A stretch of DNA of 25,270 bases from Selaginella moellendorffii. Lineage: Eukaryota; Streptophyta; Lycopodiopsida; Selaginellales; Selaginellaceae. A program made the position numbers and the translations under genes. A model generated the notes under the pieces. It was not told where the DNA came from. It ran no database searches and saw nothing but the letters and a program-made list of their open reading frames with translations. The stretch is from positions 1,262,359-1,287,628 of the forward strand of contig NW_003314280.1 in assembly GCF_000143415.4 (NCBI RefSeq), written 5' to 3'. Position 1 is the stretch's first letter, and each line of letters opens with the position of its first letter. Below are positions 1-9,731 of this stretch, in pieces.

Positions 1-361
1 TGTTTTCTTCAGAGGGGGGGGGGGGGGGGGGCTATGGGGGGTTCCAAATCGTATAGTAGAGATAGTGGTTGGAATGCATGTTCGACCACCTGAGATATTA
101 GTTTGGCTCCCATTGGGGCTGTGTCGCTCCTTGTTCTGTGTCCGACTTGGGTCTAAGCCCAAGCTCCACACTGCTCTAGTCGGTGGGGTACCTTCCTCCT
201 TGCGTTAGGCCACTGGTATGTCAAAATTATGCCAGACTCTGTCTGACACCATTTTGCGTGCAAGTGCTGGATACGGGGAGCTGGTGCTCGTGGGATTGTA
301 CCGGACCTCGTTTCGTAGTGCAATGGGCTTGGAGTTCAGCTCTAAATTCAAGTGCGCTACA
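1..361 (+). repeat. Truncated, diverged LTR end of family L
   Basis: This stretch aligns with the 3' third of the LTRs at 18224-18777 and 24334-24871. Shared landmarks are a long G run followed by CTATGGGGGG and TTCCAAAT, the GGGTCTAAGCCCAAG block, and GCCAGACTCTG near 230. It ends GTGCGCTACA at 352-361, the exact terminus of the intact LTRs. About 300 bp of the intact LTR is missing just before this end. The primer-binding motif that follows a 5' LTR is absent after 361, so this is a 3' LTR or a solo LTR that begins outside the window. Confidence 0.8.
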
Positions 362-1048
362 AATAGGTATCTTAGTGATAAATGAATAAAGTGTGGAATT
401 GTTATTAGGCTTTAGTGAGAGTGAAAATAAGATGAAAATTCTAATATTCTAGTGGTTGAATAGATGAATTTCCAAATTTCATTATAGTATTTTTTATAGT
501 GCTTCAATAATTTTTTTAGGTCGAGGGGATTTGATACTGCAATGTCATTTTGTATATAGATGCACTTGAAGATTCTTGAGACAAAGACCATAGCTTATCT
601 TACAAATTATTTAGAAAATACAAAACCAACACTGTACAAATATATGTGGGTGGTGGATATAAATTGGACGGAGATGTACTATAGGATATTGACAAAAAAG
701 TTCTTAGCCACGTTTAGAACAAAATATTCCTATGAATCATGTTAAAGATAAATTAGAGAATTATCAACTCCTACTTTTATTGTTGAACAATTGATTACTG
801 CTTTAGTAAGCATTAAATTTGTAATGCATTAGCTTTACATGATCCAAGAAGGCTACAAAGTAGGCATATGTCACAAATTCATCGACAAATATACACCAAT
901 GAGCCATCTTATACACTATCCCATATAAATTATAACTATTTTCTTCCTTGTCTTTTCTAACCATTATTTTTGTGTTTGTGTAGTATATTATAAATTTGTA
1001 GCTTATTGGTTTTACATCCATGCCATGATTTATGAGGCAATGCATTTT
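362..1048. other. AT-rich stretch with no supported gene
   Basis: Open frames are short (61 codons at 560-745 and 80 codons on the minus strand at 803-1045). They have no recognisable domain, and AT-rich DNA throws up frames like these by chance. The right end runs into the integrase-like relic and may be its decayed upstream part. Confidence 0.5.
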
Positions 1049-1240
1049 ATTGTGGCTTGTGAGCTATCTACAGCCAAAGAGGCCCATGCTATTTTCAACA
1101 CATATACATGGGCGGTACATCACTTTGGGAGGCCAAAATAAATAAAAAGCGATAATGCTTTAGAACACAATAGCATGGAGGCTAATATGATCCAGTGTTG
1201 GGATGTAAAAGCAAGAAATTTTATATGTGAAACATCAATA
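1049..1240 (+). pseudogene. Relic of a retroelement-type integrase catalytic core
   Basis: Read from 1049, the frame gives an alanine-rich helix (STAKEAHAIFNTYTWAV), then HHFGRPK, an in-frame stop, and IKSDNALEHNSM. It continues with a Trp-containing segment and ends at CETS. The order 'FG.P..I.SDN', a downstream W.V segment and a Thr-Ser is typical of the middle of DDE integrases, where the Asp of SDN is the second catalytic residue. The first Asp and the final Glu cannot be placed with confidence. One internal stop and flanking stops show that it is dead. No other domains of the parent element are legible nearby, so its family is undetermined. Confidence 0.5.
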
Positions 1241-2008
1241 TAAAACCAGGTAGATAGTTTATATTTGCTTGAAATTTATGAGAGTATTTTTTTAAAGCAC
1301 ATCAAATATTTGTAGCAAAAATTGTATGAGTGAGTGGTATGCTTTTACAAGCATCTCTTTGAGTCTATAGAGGATATTAGTATTTTTTATGTAAACAATA
1401 TATAGTATAAGCAAAGCTTACAAAGTGTACTTTTGCTTTATCTCTTAAAAGATATTGTTGCAATATAAAACTTAAAATAAGCTTTATCTCTTTAGATGTG
1501 GTGAATATTTAAAAGCATCTTACATCCTTACTAATTTATTCCAATTGAACTTGAGTAAGATCAAGACTTTGTTTCGTTAAGCATTTTGGCATTGCTTAAA
1601 TTATTTTCTTTTCTTCCAGAATAGTCCAAATCCTTCATAAAAAGATATTGAAGATTTTCCAGGAGAACTCATTTCTAATGTTGATGGAATAACTTTGGGA
1701 TAGGTTAGTTTGCTTCAATTTGCATTTGTTTTTCAAAGCCATTTTTTGTAGAATGTCAATTTTGTAAGAGATTGAGCATTTATAATGCATTAGGAAGGCT
1801 TAAATTTAGATGAATAATATCTCCTTTATTTGGATTTATCTGTAGAGTGTGTAATGGCTTAGCAAGGTTTAGATCTTGCAATGTACATCAACACTATGTT
1901 GCCAACTACAATTCTAATGAAGAGAAGAGCTTTACAAACAGTATAGTTAGCTATTGTTTAAGGTTTAATAAGCACTGGTTTCATTCTCCTTATATTCAAT
2001 ACATTGTC

Positions 2009-2042
2009 TATAAAGTTTAAAATATTATAATTAAACTTTATA
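2009..2042. repeat. Perfect 12-bp inverted repeat (hairpin)
   Basis: TATAAAGTTTAA at 2009-2020 is the exact reverse complement of TTAAACTTTATA at 2031-2042, with a 10-nt AT-only spacer. The stem stops at a C/T mismatch just outside. In AT-rich DNA this could be chance. Confidence 0.6.
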
Positions 2043-2108
2043 TCAAACACAGAACCAAATTCATATTAGTGACTTTTTATAGATACTAGAAGTTGAAAAT
2101 TTAATAAG

Positions 2109-2139
2109 AATTTAATATAGCCTAAGACTATATTAAATT
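2109..2139. repeat. Perfect 12-bp inverted repeat (hairpin)
   Basis: AATTTAATATAG at 2109-2120 pairs exactly with CTATATTAAATT at 2128-2139 across the 7-nt loop CCTAAGA. It lies 67 bp after the previous hairpin. No flanking target duplication or MITE termini were recognised. Confidence 0.6.
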
Positions 2140-2400
2140 TAGGTCTAAATTTAGTGATTTATTATATATTTAAGAAGTAGAATAACTAGGGTTTTTCATT
2201 ATATTATATTTTAATATTGGTTAATATTTTCCTACTCTATAAATTCCAGGATTAAAATATAATTAATTTTAAATTTCAGATTATATCATAGTCAGTTACA
2301 AATTTTAGTGTGAAGAAAAATCATGTCAGATTTTAATTTTACAATTTTGATTCTCTTTTTTATTCTGAAATGGATTGCTAATCTTATTTTTTTGTTTCTG

Positions 2401-3290
2401 CATAGCCAAGAAGCTCTAGCCTATTGCATAAGATGGAACTCACAATCAAGTTGATCCTCTTGAGCACACTTGGATCTTCTATGCTTGGATCATCTATGCT
2501 TAGATTTAGAACTTCTACAACGTCACTCAATGCATACAAAGTTGGCATCGTGATTGCATTGAAAAGGAGCCTCCTTGGACTCCGCATGCCCACCTAAGCA
2601 TGTCAACCATGTAGTATGATAGAGCAAGGTTGCTCTTACATTCGTGCCCAAATGGAGGAGATGAACAAGATCAAGGCATAGGAGTGGAGCTTTGGTCCTG
2701 TTTGCTCTGTGGCTTTGGTTTTGGAGTGACAAGCAGGATGAGGAGGAGCTGTGGGATCACAAGTGTGATGTACGATGGGCTGGGCTATGAGGTGTAGGAG
2801 TTTGACATTGCAAGAGCTACTGTTTGGAAAGCTTGAGCCCATAAGGATTGTTTTCAAGGATTTTGAGAATGCTTATGTGCTTTTTTACTACACTATAAGT
2901 CACTTGCTGATCACTCATTGATCACTTGCTGAATCTCACTAATCACTTGTTGGAATGATCTTGGAAGTGATCACTTCTAGGAATGATGCCTCTTATTGTT
3001 ATACCAACCTAGAACACAATGGTTTCATCTTGTCCTCCTCATGGTTTATAGTTTGTTCTTGGAATGTGTTGCTAGATGTGTTGTAGGTTAATGGTTAAAG
3101 GTGGCCAAGGATTTAGGGCAAGATTGGAAAAATGGATGTAGGCCATTTTTTTAATATTTGAACCCCTCTTTGGTTGTTTATAGTATTGTCTCCTTCATAA
3201 TCTTGTCATTCTTCTTCAAAATATATGCAATCATGAGCAACCATCCTCATTACACATGAAATAAAGTCATTCTGCAAGATTTGTTCTACT
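2401..3290. other. Gene-poor stretch with small degenerate repeats
   Basis: Several short overlapping minus-strand frames (2384-2857) have no recognisable domain. There is a short tandem repeat, TCTATGCTT(G/A)GAT, near 2477-2501. Imperfect repeats of GATCACTTGCTGAA type run through about 2899-2955, followed by a perfect 14-bp palindrome GAAGTGATCACTTC at 2964-2977. This may be decayed transposon sequence, but I cannot assign it. Confidence 0.4.
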
Positions 3291-3304
3291 AGTGTCCTCT
3301 TAGT

Positions 3305-3996
3305 GTGCTGAAGCCATGGCCATCTCCATCACACTTTGAGCACCAAGTACTAGTTTGCTACTGTTGTCACTAACAACTAAAACAGCCATGCTGGTGTCTA
3401 TCTCTGCTCCTATTGTACTCACTTCGACATGCTATAAGCTTTCAGTGCTCCAGATCCTTTGACTCTTCCCTACTAGACTCACAACATATTTCTATTGCTA
3501 CCAAGTGTTTTCTCCTCCACTCTCAGATAGCCTCGTTTGCCATGCTTAGCAAATCCTTAAGCCTTGCTTGCTTGGTAAATATTGTGTGCTTCTAGTGCTA
3601 TGCATAACACATTCACTTTCTCACATCTAGCCACTCTATTATTGTGTGTTGCATAGTAAAAAATATCAAGGTAGAGGTCAAACTCTGCACCCATCTTATA
3701 CACAAGGTATTGATGTGCAATGCCAAAGAAATCTTTAGTAAAAAAAGCTCATTTTTTACCTGAGTATCATGCATAGACTTTCCTAGTTTTCATGCTATTT
3801 TGGGGTCCTTGAGAAGTGCTATAATAGCCACTATAAGCTTCTCATTCATCCACATGGTCTAGGGCCAAGCCATCATTATCAACTCCCCACTATGGTTCCT
3901 TTGACACAATTGAATGTGTCCTCCCTTTCTCTCAAGGGGAGAGGAATGTGAATCTCCTTGTCTAGAAGTCCTTCCTCTTGAGAGTGGAGATGCCAT
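3305..3996 (-). pseudogene. Decayed minus-strand coding relic, product unknown
   Basis: Reading the minus strand from an ATG at 3996-3994 gives a long, protein-like but broken translation. It begins MASPLSRGRTSRQG and then reads through one stop into a hydrophobic-helix segment (EKLIVAIIALLKDPKIA). After another stop it continues for about 50 codons in the same frame. The neighbouring minus-strand frame is also open for about 50 codons (around KDFFGIAHQYLVYKMGAEF). Further down, MAVLVVSDNSSKLVLGAQSV ends at a stop near 3305. The pattern suggests one old gene or transposon ORF with several frameshifts. I do not recognise the family. A chance origin in low-complexity sequence cannot be excluded. 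Confidence 0.3.
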
Positions 3997-4189
3997 TTTT
4001 CCTAAAAATAGGAGGAGGGATATTCCCAGAAGTGAGGTGGCATTCCAAAGTATGGAGACACTATAGCAAACAATTGACTAAACAAATAGCTACTAGAGAC
4101 AAACAATTACAATAACAAACTTACACTCTCATATTGGGAGTGGTTTCCTCTACTAACCCCTCATGATGCTCCTTATAGCATGATTACTT

Positions 4190-4365
4190 GGACACTCATC
4201 CACACCCCTCTTTATGCATCTTTCGATATTAGCCAAGAACTCTTAGATGTGTTAGTTGATCCCCTTGCTAACAACACCATCCCCTCCATGTTAGATTCTT
4301 AAGTGTTAGTATCCTCTACCACATGGCTAACCTTGAGTCCTCCTATGGATCAATATGGGCTGTTA
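4190..4365 (-). repeat. Dispersed repeat, arm 1 (inverted relative to 12610-12790)
   Basis: The reverse complement of this stretch aligns along most of its length with the plus strand at 12610-12790. Both carry CCCATATTGATCCATAGGAGG at one end. The other shared blocks are AATCT(A/G)ACATGG, a G-rich block with GTTGTTAG, and AGTTCTTGGCT(A/G)ATA followed by AGATGCAT. Similarity stops abruptly outside these limits on both sides. It is either part of a transposon family or a duplicated gene fragment. The 12.6 kb copy has a longer open frame. Confidence 0.6.
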
Positions 4366-4768
4366 TAAATGTACTTTGTCTTGTAGGGCATTCATTGATA
4401 AAAGAATTCATTGTAGAATTGCAATACAAATGGATGATTAATTACCTAATATAAAATATTTTGTCCTATACAATAGAAGGATTAATAGATTCCATGCAAA
4501 AATGGAGGTGTTAGTTCCCTTTGGCTCAATAAAGGTTGTTAGTCAATAAATTAAAAAAGGGGCATCACAAATCTCTATAATCTGAATGAGCAAAATTCTA
4601 TAATGTTTTAAATATTTTTTAAAATATTTTAATTTTTTAAAAGTATTACTTAATTGGAATTATTTCAAAATGTGAGGTCCATGTGTATGGCTATGATGCC
4701 TTATACTAATATTAATATAGTGAGATTTTAGTAACCGTTGGATTGATTTCAATTTGAACCACTCACTT

Positions 4769-4790
4769 TTATATATAAATTAGGGTTTTT
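4769..4790 (+). promoter_or_regulatory. TATA box and TAGGGTTT motif in element A LTR
   Basis: TTATATATAAAT is followed directly by TAGGGTTTTT, about 100 bp into the LTR. This is a plausible U3/R promoter layout for a plant LTR. Confidence 0.45.
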
Positions 4791-4898
4791 GGGCTAATTG
4801 ATATACACATTTTCTATATTCCCTTTCCATATTTCATGCACTCACATTAGTGGAAGTGAGAGGCACTTTTGGTTGTTCCTGAGGAGTGCTTAGATTTA

Positions 4899-5055
4899 GG
4901 ATTTTGGTTTACATCTAACTCTTGCATTGTTTAGATTTAGTTTTTTCCATTTCCTTTCTTTTGTTCTTTTCTTTCGGGATTTTGGTTTAGATCTAGCTTT
5001 TGCATTGTTTGGATCTCCCTTTCCTTCTAGCTTTTTTTCATTTCTTTTCTTTTTT
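4899..5055 (+). repeat. Two-copy 78-bp tandem duplication
   Basis: GGATTTTGGTTTA(C/G)ATCTA is followed by a closely matching stretch through TTGCATTGTTT at 4899, and the same again at 4977. Each unit ends in a T/C-rich tail. The lysine-rich minus-strand frame seen here is only the complement of these pyrimidine tails. Confidence 0.65.
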
Positions 5056-5157
5056 GCTTTTTCTTTTTCATTCATCTTCATGGTAGAACAATAGTCTCCT
5101 CCTCCTTTGACTCTAGAGTAGCAGTTGGTGCAATTGTTTGATGTTATATAATTGTAA

Positions 5158-5800
5158 TTGAAAAATCAAACTCAGTTGATAGTAGCATTCATGAGACATA
5201 GTACAACTCCTTTTGCTCTTGGTGCCAATCCTTGTGTTCAACTAAAATTCTTTCATGGGAATCCTAAGGATGATGTGTACTATTGGTTTAATCACTTCAC
5301 AATGATTGCCACATATCATTCTTGGGATGATACTCAACATTTACATGAGTTTTCCATGTGTCTCCAAGGGACAGTGTTGCAGTGATACAAATTGTTTGAG
5401 CGCAGCCACTCATGGGGATTGGAATATTCTCTTGGATGTTTTTAAATGCGCATTCAGACATACTGACGATTGTGATGATGCTTTTTAATAATTGCATCAT
5501 TTTCATTAAGGGCCATTTGAGTTGGTGATGCAATTTAACGTTTGTTTCTGAAGCCTTTTGCTTCGTGCGGAGCCAAATATGTTAGAGCAGATCAAGCTAG
5601 AAATGTTGTGGCTAACACTTCATCAAACTCTTGTACGACTTATGCATGCACTTGCTCCACCCACCCTTGACGATGCCCTTCATTTGGCATAATATTATAA
5701 AATGTCGCCTCTTCCACTTTTTACTATACATCCTTCAACTCTACTTCATGTGGGAGATAGTCCTATTCCAATGGAAGTTGATGCTGCTGTTACTCAAGTT
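5158..5800 (+). pseudogene. Element A gag (capsid) relic
   Basis: From about 5158 the frame reads through QLKFFHGNPKDDVYYWFNHF, then a HSWDD segment and LHEFSMCLQGTVLQ before a stop at 5383-5385. The pattern F.G.P.DD...WF..F, W.D and L..F...L.G is the core of the retrotransposon Gag domain. Frameshifted remains continue with RLMHALAPPTLDDALHLA near 5640-5690. A PMEVDAA segment near 5770 is the kind of spacer found toward the Gag C-terminus. No intact zinc knuckle is visible. Gag would form the intracellular particle, but this copy cannot. Confidence 0.75.
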
Positions 5801-5999
5801 TGAGGATGTAGTCATAGGGCGTGTGATGAAGTTAGTCACACTTATTAGCGTTGTTGGTGTTTTCCGGATTGGCGGCCTCTATTTCTTGGGTGGAGATCTT
5901 GGCGTCAACGTCGTCCTGTTGGTGTTGCTACAATGGAAGGTTTGGATACCGAGATGTATTCAAGAAATGAGGAGTTGTGCAAGTAATGGAGGGATATTG

Positions 6000-6350
6000 T
6001 GCAAATAAGTTAGTGATCCCTCCATCTTTCTTTTGGAGTATCATCAAAGGGTTCACTTGGCAACAATTCATCCAATGTTTACTTTCCAAGCTTATTTTTA
6101 TAATAAAATATCTCATATTATTCTCTTTGTGTTGGTTGATACAAGTTCAAGTTTATCCTCTATTGCTCAATATATTGCCATACATTGCCATCTACATTTG
6201 CATTGTGCAATAGAACCAATTTTCATTTTTTATGGCAACGGCCGTATATATGCATATGCACGAAATGAGGCGGGTGAGTGTGGGCAATCTTGAGCTTGGG
6301 TTGCAGTCATTGCAACCTCATCCTTAGTATGGATTGGTTGCAACATAATC
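6000..6350 (+). pseudogene. Element A aspartic protease relic
   Basis: A hydrophobic strand leads into LVDTSSSLSSIAQYIA at about 6133-6180. This corresponds to the aspartic protease active site, normally D-T/S-G-A/S, with Ser in place of the invariant Gly. Downstream, ILSMDWLQHNHAKYDF at about 6324-6371 matches the conserved end of the domain (G-M-D-W-L...H.A..D). The two motifs lie in different frames, so at least one frameshift separates them. The protease would have matured the Gag-Pol polyprotein. Confidence 0.7.
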
Positions 6351-6544
6351 ATGCTAAGTATGACTTTGAGCCTTTTCCCCCTTGTCTCATACTTCCTTAT
6401 ATTTTATCCATTCCTCTCACTTCCATATCTCTTCGTCCTTCTGTTTTTATTTTTACTTCCATTACTTTTGTTCTCCATTAATTCCTTTTATATTTATGTT
6501 TTGTTCCACTCTTCTCTTTTCTGATCCCTTCAATGGCCTTTGTG

Positions 6545-7290
6545 TTGCAGTAGTTGACCGCCTTATGAAGGAGTATGCTAATCTCTTTGAATTTGACCTA
6601 TTGTTTGGGGCCAAAATTGCCACACGTCATCCGATTCTAACCAGGGATGCTGGTTCAATCAAGGTTCTTATTTGTCGTTAGTCACCCAATGAGATCAAGA
6701 TTTTATATGCAAATGTCAAAGAGATGTTAGAAAAGGATGTTATTCAAAAATCGCGAAGTCCTTGGGCATGTGAACCTCACCTTGTGATGAAGCTTGATGA
6801 GAATATTTGTTTTTACATTGACTATTATCCATTAAATGAAGTGATGATCTTGGATGTATACATCTTCCTCATATTGTTGATCTCTTGGATCGTCTAGGGA
6901 AAAATTGTTAGTTCACCAAGCTAAATCTTACTTATGGATACTGGTAAGTATTGATGGCTGAAAAAAATATTCCTAATATTGTTTTTCGTACACCGTTTGG
7001 TTTGTATGAGTTCTTGGCGATGTTATTTGGTTTGAACAATGCTTTAGCAACTTTTCAATAGATGATAAATGAGGTCTTTTGCAATATGCCAGAGGTGACT
7101 GCTGACTTCATTGATGATGTCTTGATCCACTCGGAGGGGATATGGGAGGAACATGTCCGTGATATTCATAAAGTGTTGGATTAACTATGAAACATTGGTT
7201 TAAAGTTGAAGCAATCAAAGTGCATATTTAGGTCCAAGGACACAGTTTATCTTGGGTATTGTATTTCTCGTGAGGGTTTATGGCTATTCT
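6545..7290 (+). pseudogene. Element A reverse transcriptase relic
   Basis: Recognisable RT blocks, in order, are an IQKSRSPWA segment near 6740, a CFYIDYYPLNEV block near 6810, and NIVFRTPFGLYEFLAMLFGL near 6975-7035. ALATFQ is followed by a stop. The catalytic box is FIDDV at 7107-7121, equivalent to the usual Y/F-x-D-D. GLKLKQSKCIF near 7200 and YLGYCISREGL near 7250 close the domain. Several in-frame stops and shifts interrupt it. Both catalytic Asp codons remain, but the protein cannot be made. The YEFL variant is common among Ty3/gypsy elements, and I did not resolve the lineage. Confidence 0.85.
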
Positions 7291-7439
7291 AAAGTTCTCT
7301 ACTCTAAAGTGTGTGAATAATGTCCAATACTTCCTGAGTACGATGCAGTATCTCAATCGTTTTATAGATCATCTTTCTAATTGCATTGCACTGTTCCAAG
7401 TGTTGCTGAAGTCATCAACATCATCTTTCATCTAATTTG

Positions 7440-7900
7440 CAAATTGTGAGTGGGTGTTCATGGATCTCAAAGAGCTATTGATGACTCCTTTAGTTTTAGT
7501 ATATTCTAACTACACTTGACCTTTCATTTTGTGCGTGGATGCTTTTGATATTAGTCTTAAAGATGTGTTGGTGCAAGAGAGCCTAAGTATGCCTGGTCAG
7601 CACCATCCCATTGCATATATAAGCTGTACATTACAACCAATAGAGGTGAACTATTCCACGATAGAGAAGGAGCATTTAGTAGTAGTTTAGGGTTTCGAGA
7701 AACTTCATGCATATCTATATGGTTCTCGAACATTACTAAAAGGTGATCATGCTACTGTTACTTCCTTATTAAAGTGGAAGAACCTAGTTAGTTGTTTTGT
7801 TTGGTGGGCTATGAAACTTTAGATATATGATTTTGATGTTGCTCATTGCCCGAGGAGTTCTATAGCTAATGCTGATGCTCTTTCTCAAACTTCTCTTCCT
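7440..7900 (+). pseudogene. Element A RNase H relic and tether
   Basis: Blocks present are LCVDAFDISLKDVLVQ near 7528-7575, with the first catalytic Asp in VDA, and HPIAYISCTLQPIEVNYST near 7605. These are followed by IEKEHLVVV with its catalytic Glu, and GDHATVTSLL near 7740, equivalent to the T-D-H box. The domain ends with the conserved NADALSQ at about 7870. One stop follows LVVV and others lie further along. The order relative to RT and integrase is normal for a Ty3/gypsy pol. Confidence 0.8.
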
Positions 7901-8239
7901 TCTTTTCTCTCTTTTCATATTTCTAACGAGCCTATTGTTCCAGTATCTATGATTTTCTAGATGAGGATTTTGTGCCATCGGAAGTTGTTATACTTAATGT
8001 TCAGTGTCCACAATGTATAAAGCAAAATCTACCTTCACTTGATGAGGCTCGCGAGGCTCAAAAGATTGAGCCATGGATTTGAAAGCTTCAAGATGGGTTT
8101 GAGAATTTTGTATCACTTGCTAATGACTTGCCATTTTGGCATTTACATTCTTAATATCACCTTGAAAACAGCCTTCTTTATTTTGTGGGGATGGATCATG
8201 ATGATTATTTATGGCTGATGGTATTTTTAATCTTTATTC

Positions 8240-9340
8240 CACAGTTTCTCCATGTCTACCATGATTTTCCTGTTCTAAATGGGCATGTAGAATATCATTG
8301 TGTGACTGATAAGCTATGTAGATATTTCTATTGACCAGAGATGCAATGTAATGTTATCTGGTATGTATAGCTATTTTTTGTGCCAAGCTTGTAATACTCC
8401 CCCTCATACTGCGAAAGAACAGTTGAAGTCAATTGCAACTTCCTATCCATTTGAGTTAGTGGCATTTGATCTTATAGAACCTTTTTCATGATTGATTGCT
8501 AGTAATGAGTATGTTATTATTGCTTCTAACTACTTTACTCGTTAGGTGGAAGTTGGTGCTCTTGCTAGCACCTCTCAAATTGCTGTTGGATACTTCCTCC
8601 TCAATCGAGTGGTGTTCCAGCATTCTTGTCTAGAGCAGATTTTTTTGGATAATGGTCCTATATTTATGGCTGAGGCATTTCATGTTTTGACGTCTCGGTT
8701 GGGGATACGCTACACTTTCACGAGTGCTTATCATTTATAGTTAGATAGTTTGGTGGAATAGCTCATTTGGACATTCAAAGGAATGATTGTGAAGTACGTG
8801 AACTTTTAGCATTTGGATTGGGATGGTTATTTGCCATCTCTTCGGTATGCATATGTCATAGGGGTGTAGGGTTGTCATATGTCTGTTGGTGCTTCACCAT
8901 ATAAACCCCTATGATCATGATCTAATATTACCAACAGAGTTGGGTTTACCTTTGTGATTGCTATAAACTATTGATGCTAGGTCGTGGGATCAGTCTTTGA
9001 TAAGCATTCTTCCACTTGTCTGAATAGAGTTTGCCGAACATCTAAACCACATACAAGTAAACAATAATGGTGTTACAATTCCCATCATCATCCATCTACA
9101 TAGTACAAAATGAATGGCTTAATGTTAGTCTGTTTTCCTCACCTTATAGTATGTGATTTATCTAAGAGGCTCTTTGCTTAGTGGAAAAGACTGTATCGGG
9201 TGTTGTGGCAAGTTAGACTACAAATTTATGAGGTTTGGCATGACGTTTAGTAGGCCGATTCTTTAGAAATTATGCATGTGCAGCAATTAAAACACTTCGT
9301 ACAAAGGGATCAGGAACAATTGGTACCACGTACAAATCTA
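8240..9340 (+). pseudogene. Element A integrase relic
   Basis: The zinc-binding N-terminal region is legible as HDFPVLNGHVEYHC near 8260-8300. The catalytic triad can be placed at codon precision: Asp of VAFDL at 8468-8470, Asp of LDNGPIF at 8648-8650, and Glu of SLVE at 8756-8758. All three are in one frame, spaced D-59-D-35-E, which is the classical retroviral/Ty3 spacing. The segment from MEVGALAS to FTSAYHL (8546-8737) is an uninterrupted 64 codons. A C-terminal segment, MHVQQLKHFVQRDQEQL, lies near 9270. Several stops inactivate the protein. No chromodomain was recognised. Confidence 0.85.
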
Positions 9341-9414
9341 TTGATACCTCCTCCTAATATAATTCCAAATCCTAGCCTATTTATGAGAGAACCATGATAG
9401 TCTTCCATTATTCC

Positions 9415-9465
9415 GAGAGGGGATGATGTGAAGTCAAAGTGTACAGCTATATAATGTCTTTAGGT
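9415..9465 (+). repeat. Element A polypurine tract and truncated 3' LTR
   Basis: The purine run GAGAGGGGATGA (9415-9426) directly precedes TGTGAAGTC at 9427. That stretch aligns with the 5' LTR start at 4671 for about 35-40 bp and then loses similarity, so the rest of the LTR was deleted or replaced. Confidence 0.6.
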
Positions 9466-9731
9466 TTGAGTAGGGTGAATCCAAATTCAAAACCTTACAC
9501 ACACATCTTTAAACTTAAACATGCACCTGAATCCTCATCTACCAAAGGTGGAAAGATAGGCTACTTATGTAAGGTGGTGTAGACAGTGTTTGACTGGGAG
9601 GCTGCTTAATCCTCTAGCATCTACCAAAGGTGGATGCGGCTATCAAGAGGGCAATAAGTAAGCTTTTGCAATGAGACAGAGCAACTGAAGATGAAGTCCT
9701 CTATATTTGGAAGACCCCAGAAAAAAAAGGT
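9466..9731. other. Junction segment with a spaced 17-bp direct repeat
   Basis: CATCTACCAAAGGTGGA occurs at 9536-9552 and again at 9618-9634, 82 bp apart. No gene is visible. The segment lies between the broken end of element A and the coding relics of element B, and may hold element B's decayed leader. Confidence 0.45.

Larger units (their letters stand above)
1241..2400. other. AT-rich non-coding stretch
   Basis: No open frame, RNA gene or LTR pair is visible. The most notable content is two perfect hairpins near the right end, listed separately. Confidence 0.5.
4671..5123 (+). repeat. Probable 5' LTR of element A
   Basis: It starts TGTGAGGTC, matching the start of the truncated 3' LTR at 9427. 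It contains a TATA box and a pyrimidine-rich downstream half. The 3' limit is uncertain. I chose AGCA at 5120-5123 because it is followed two bases later by TGGTGCAATTG (5126-5136), which has the TGG start of a primer binding site but is not the usual initiator-Met sequence. The gag frame begins shortly after, near 5158. Confidence 0.5.
4671..9465 (+). mobile_element. Element A: dead Ty3/gypsy LTR retrotransposon
   Basis: Legible domains in plus-strand order are gag, protease, reverse transcriptase, RNase H and integrase, which is the Ty3/gypsy order with integrase last. The outer limits come from a matching pair of LTR starts. TGTGAGGTC at 4671 and TGTGAAGTC at 9427 are each followed by a related stretch that includes GTGTA and GCTAT. 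The second start directly follows a purine-rich tract. The 3' LTR is cut off after about 40 bp. All domains carry stops and frameshifts, so the element is inactive and old. Confidence 0.8.

Noticed and set aside
183-389. 68-codon plus ORF at the window start
   Set aside because: It lies within a decayed LTR fragment and runs across its end into flanking sequence.
4896-5081. Lysine-rich minus-strand ORF
   Set aside because: It is only the complement of a duplicated pyrimidine-rich tract in element A's LTR.
5631-6008. 125-codon plus-strand ORF with hydrophobic stretches
   Set aside because: It lies out of frame across element A's gag-protease region, where gag remains (DDALHLA, PMEVDAA) are read in another frame. 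It has no membrane-protein family match.
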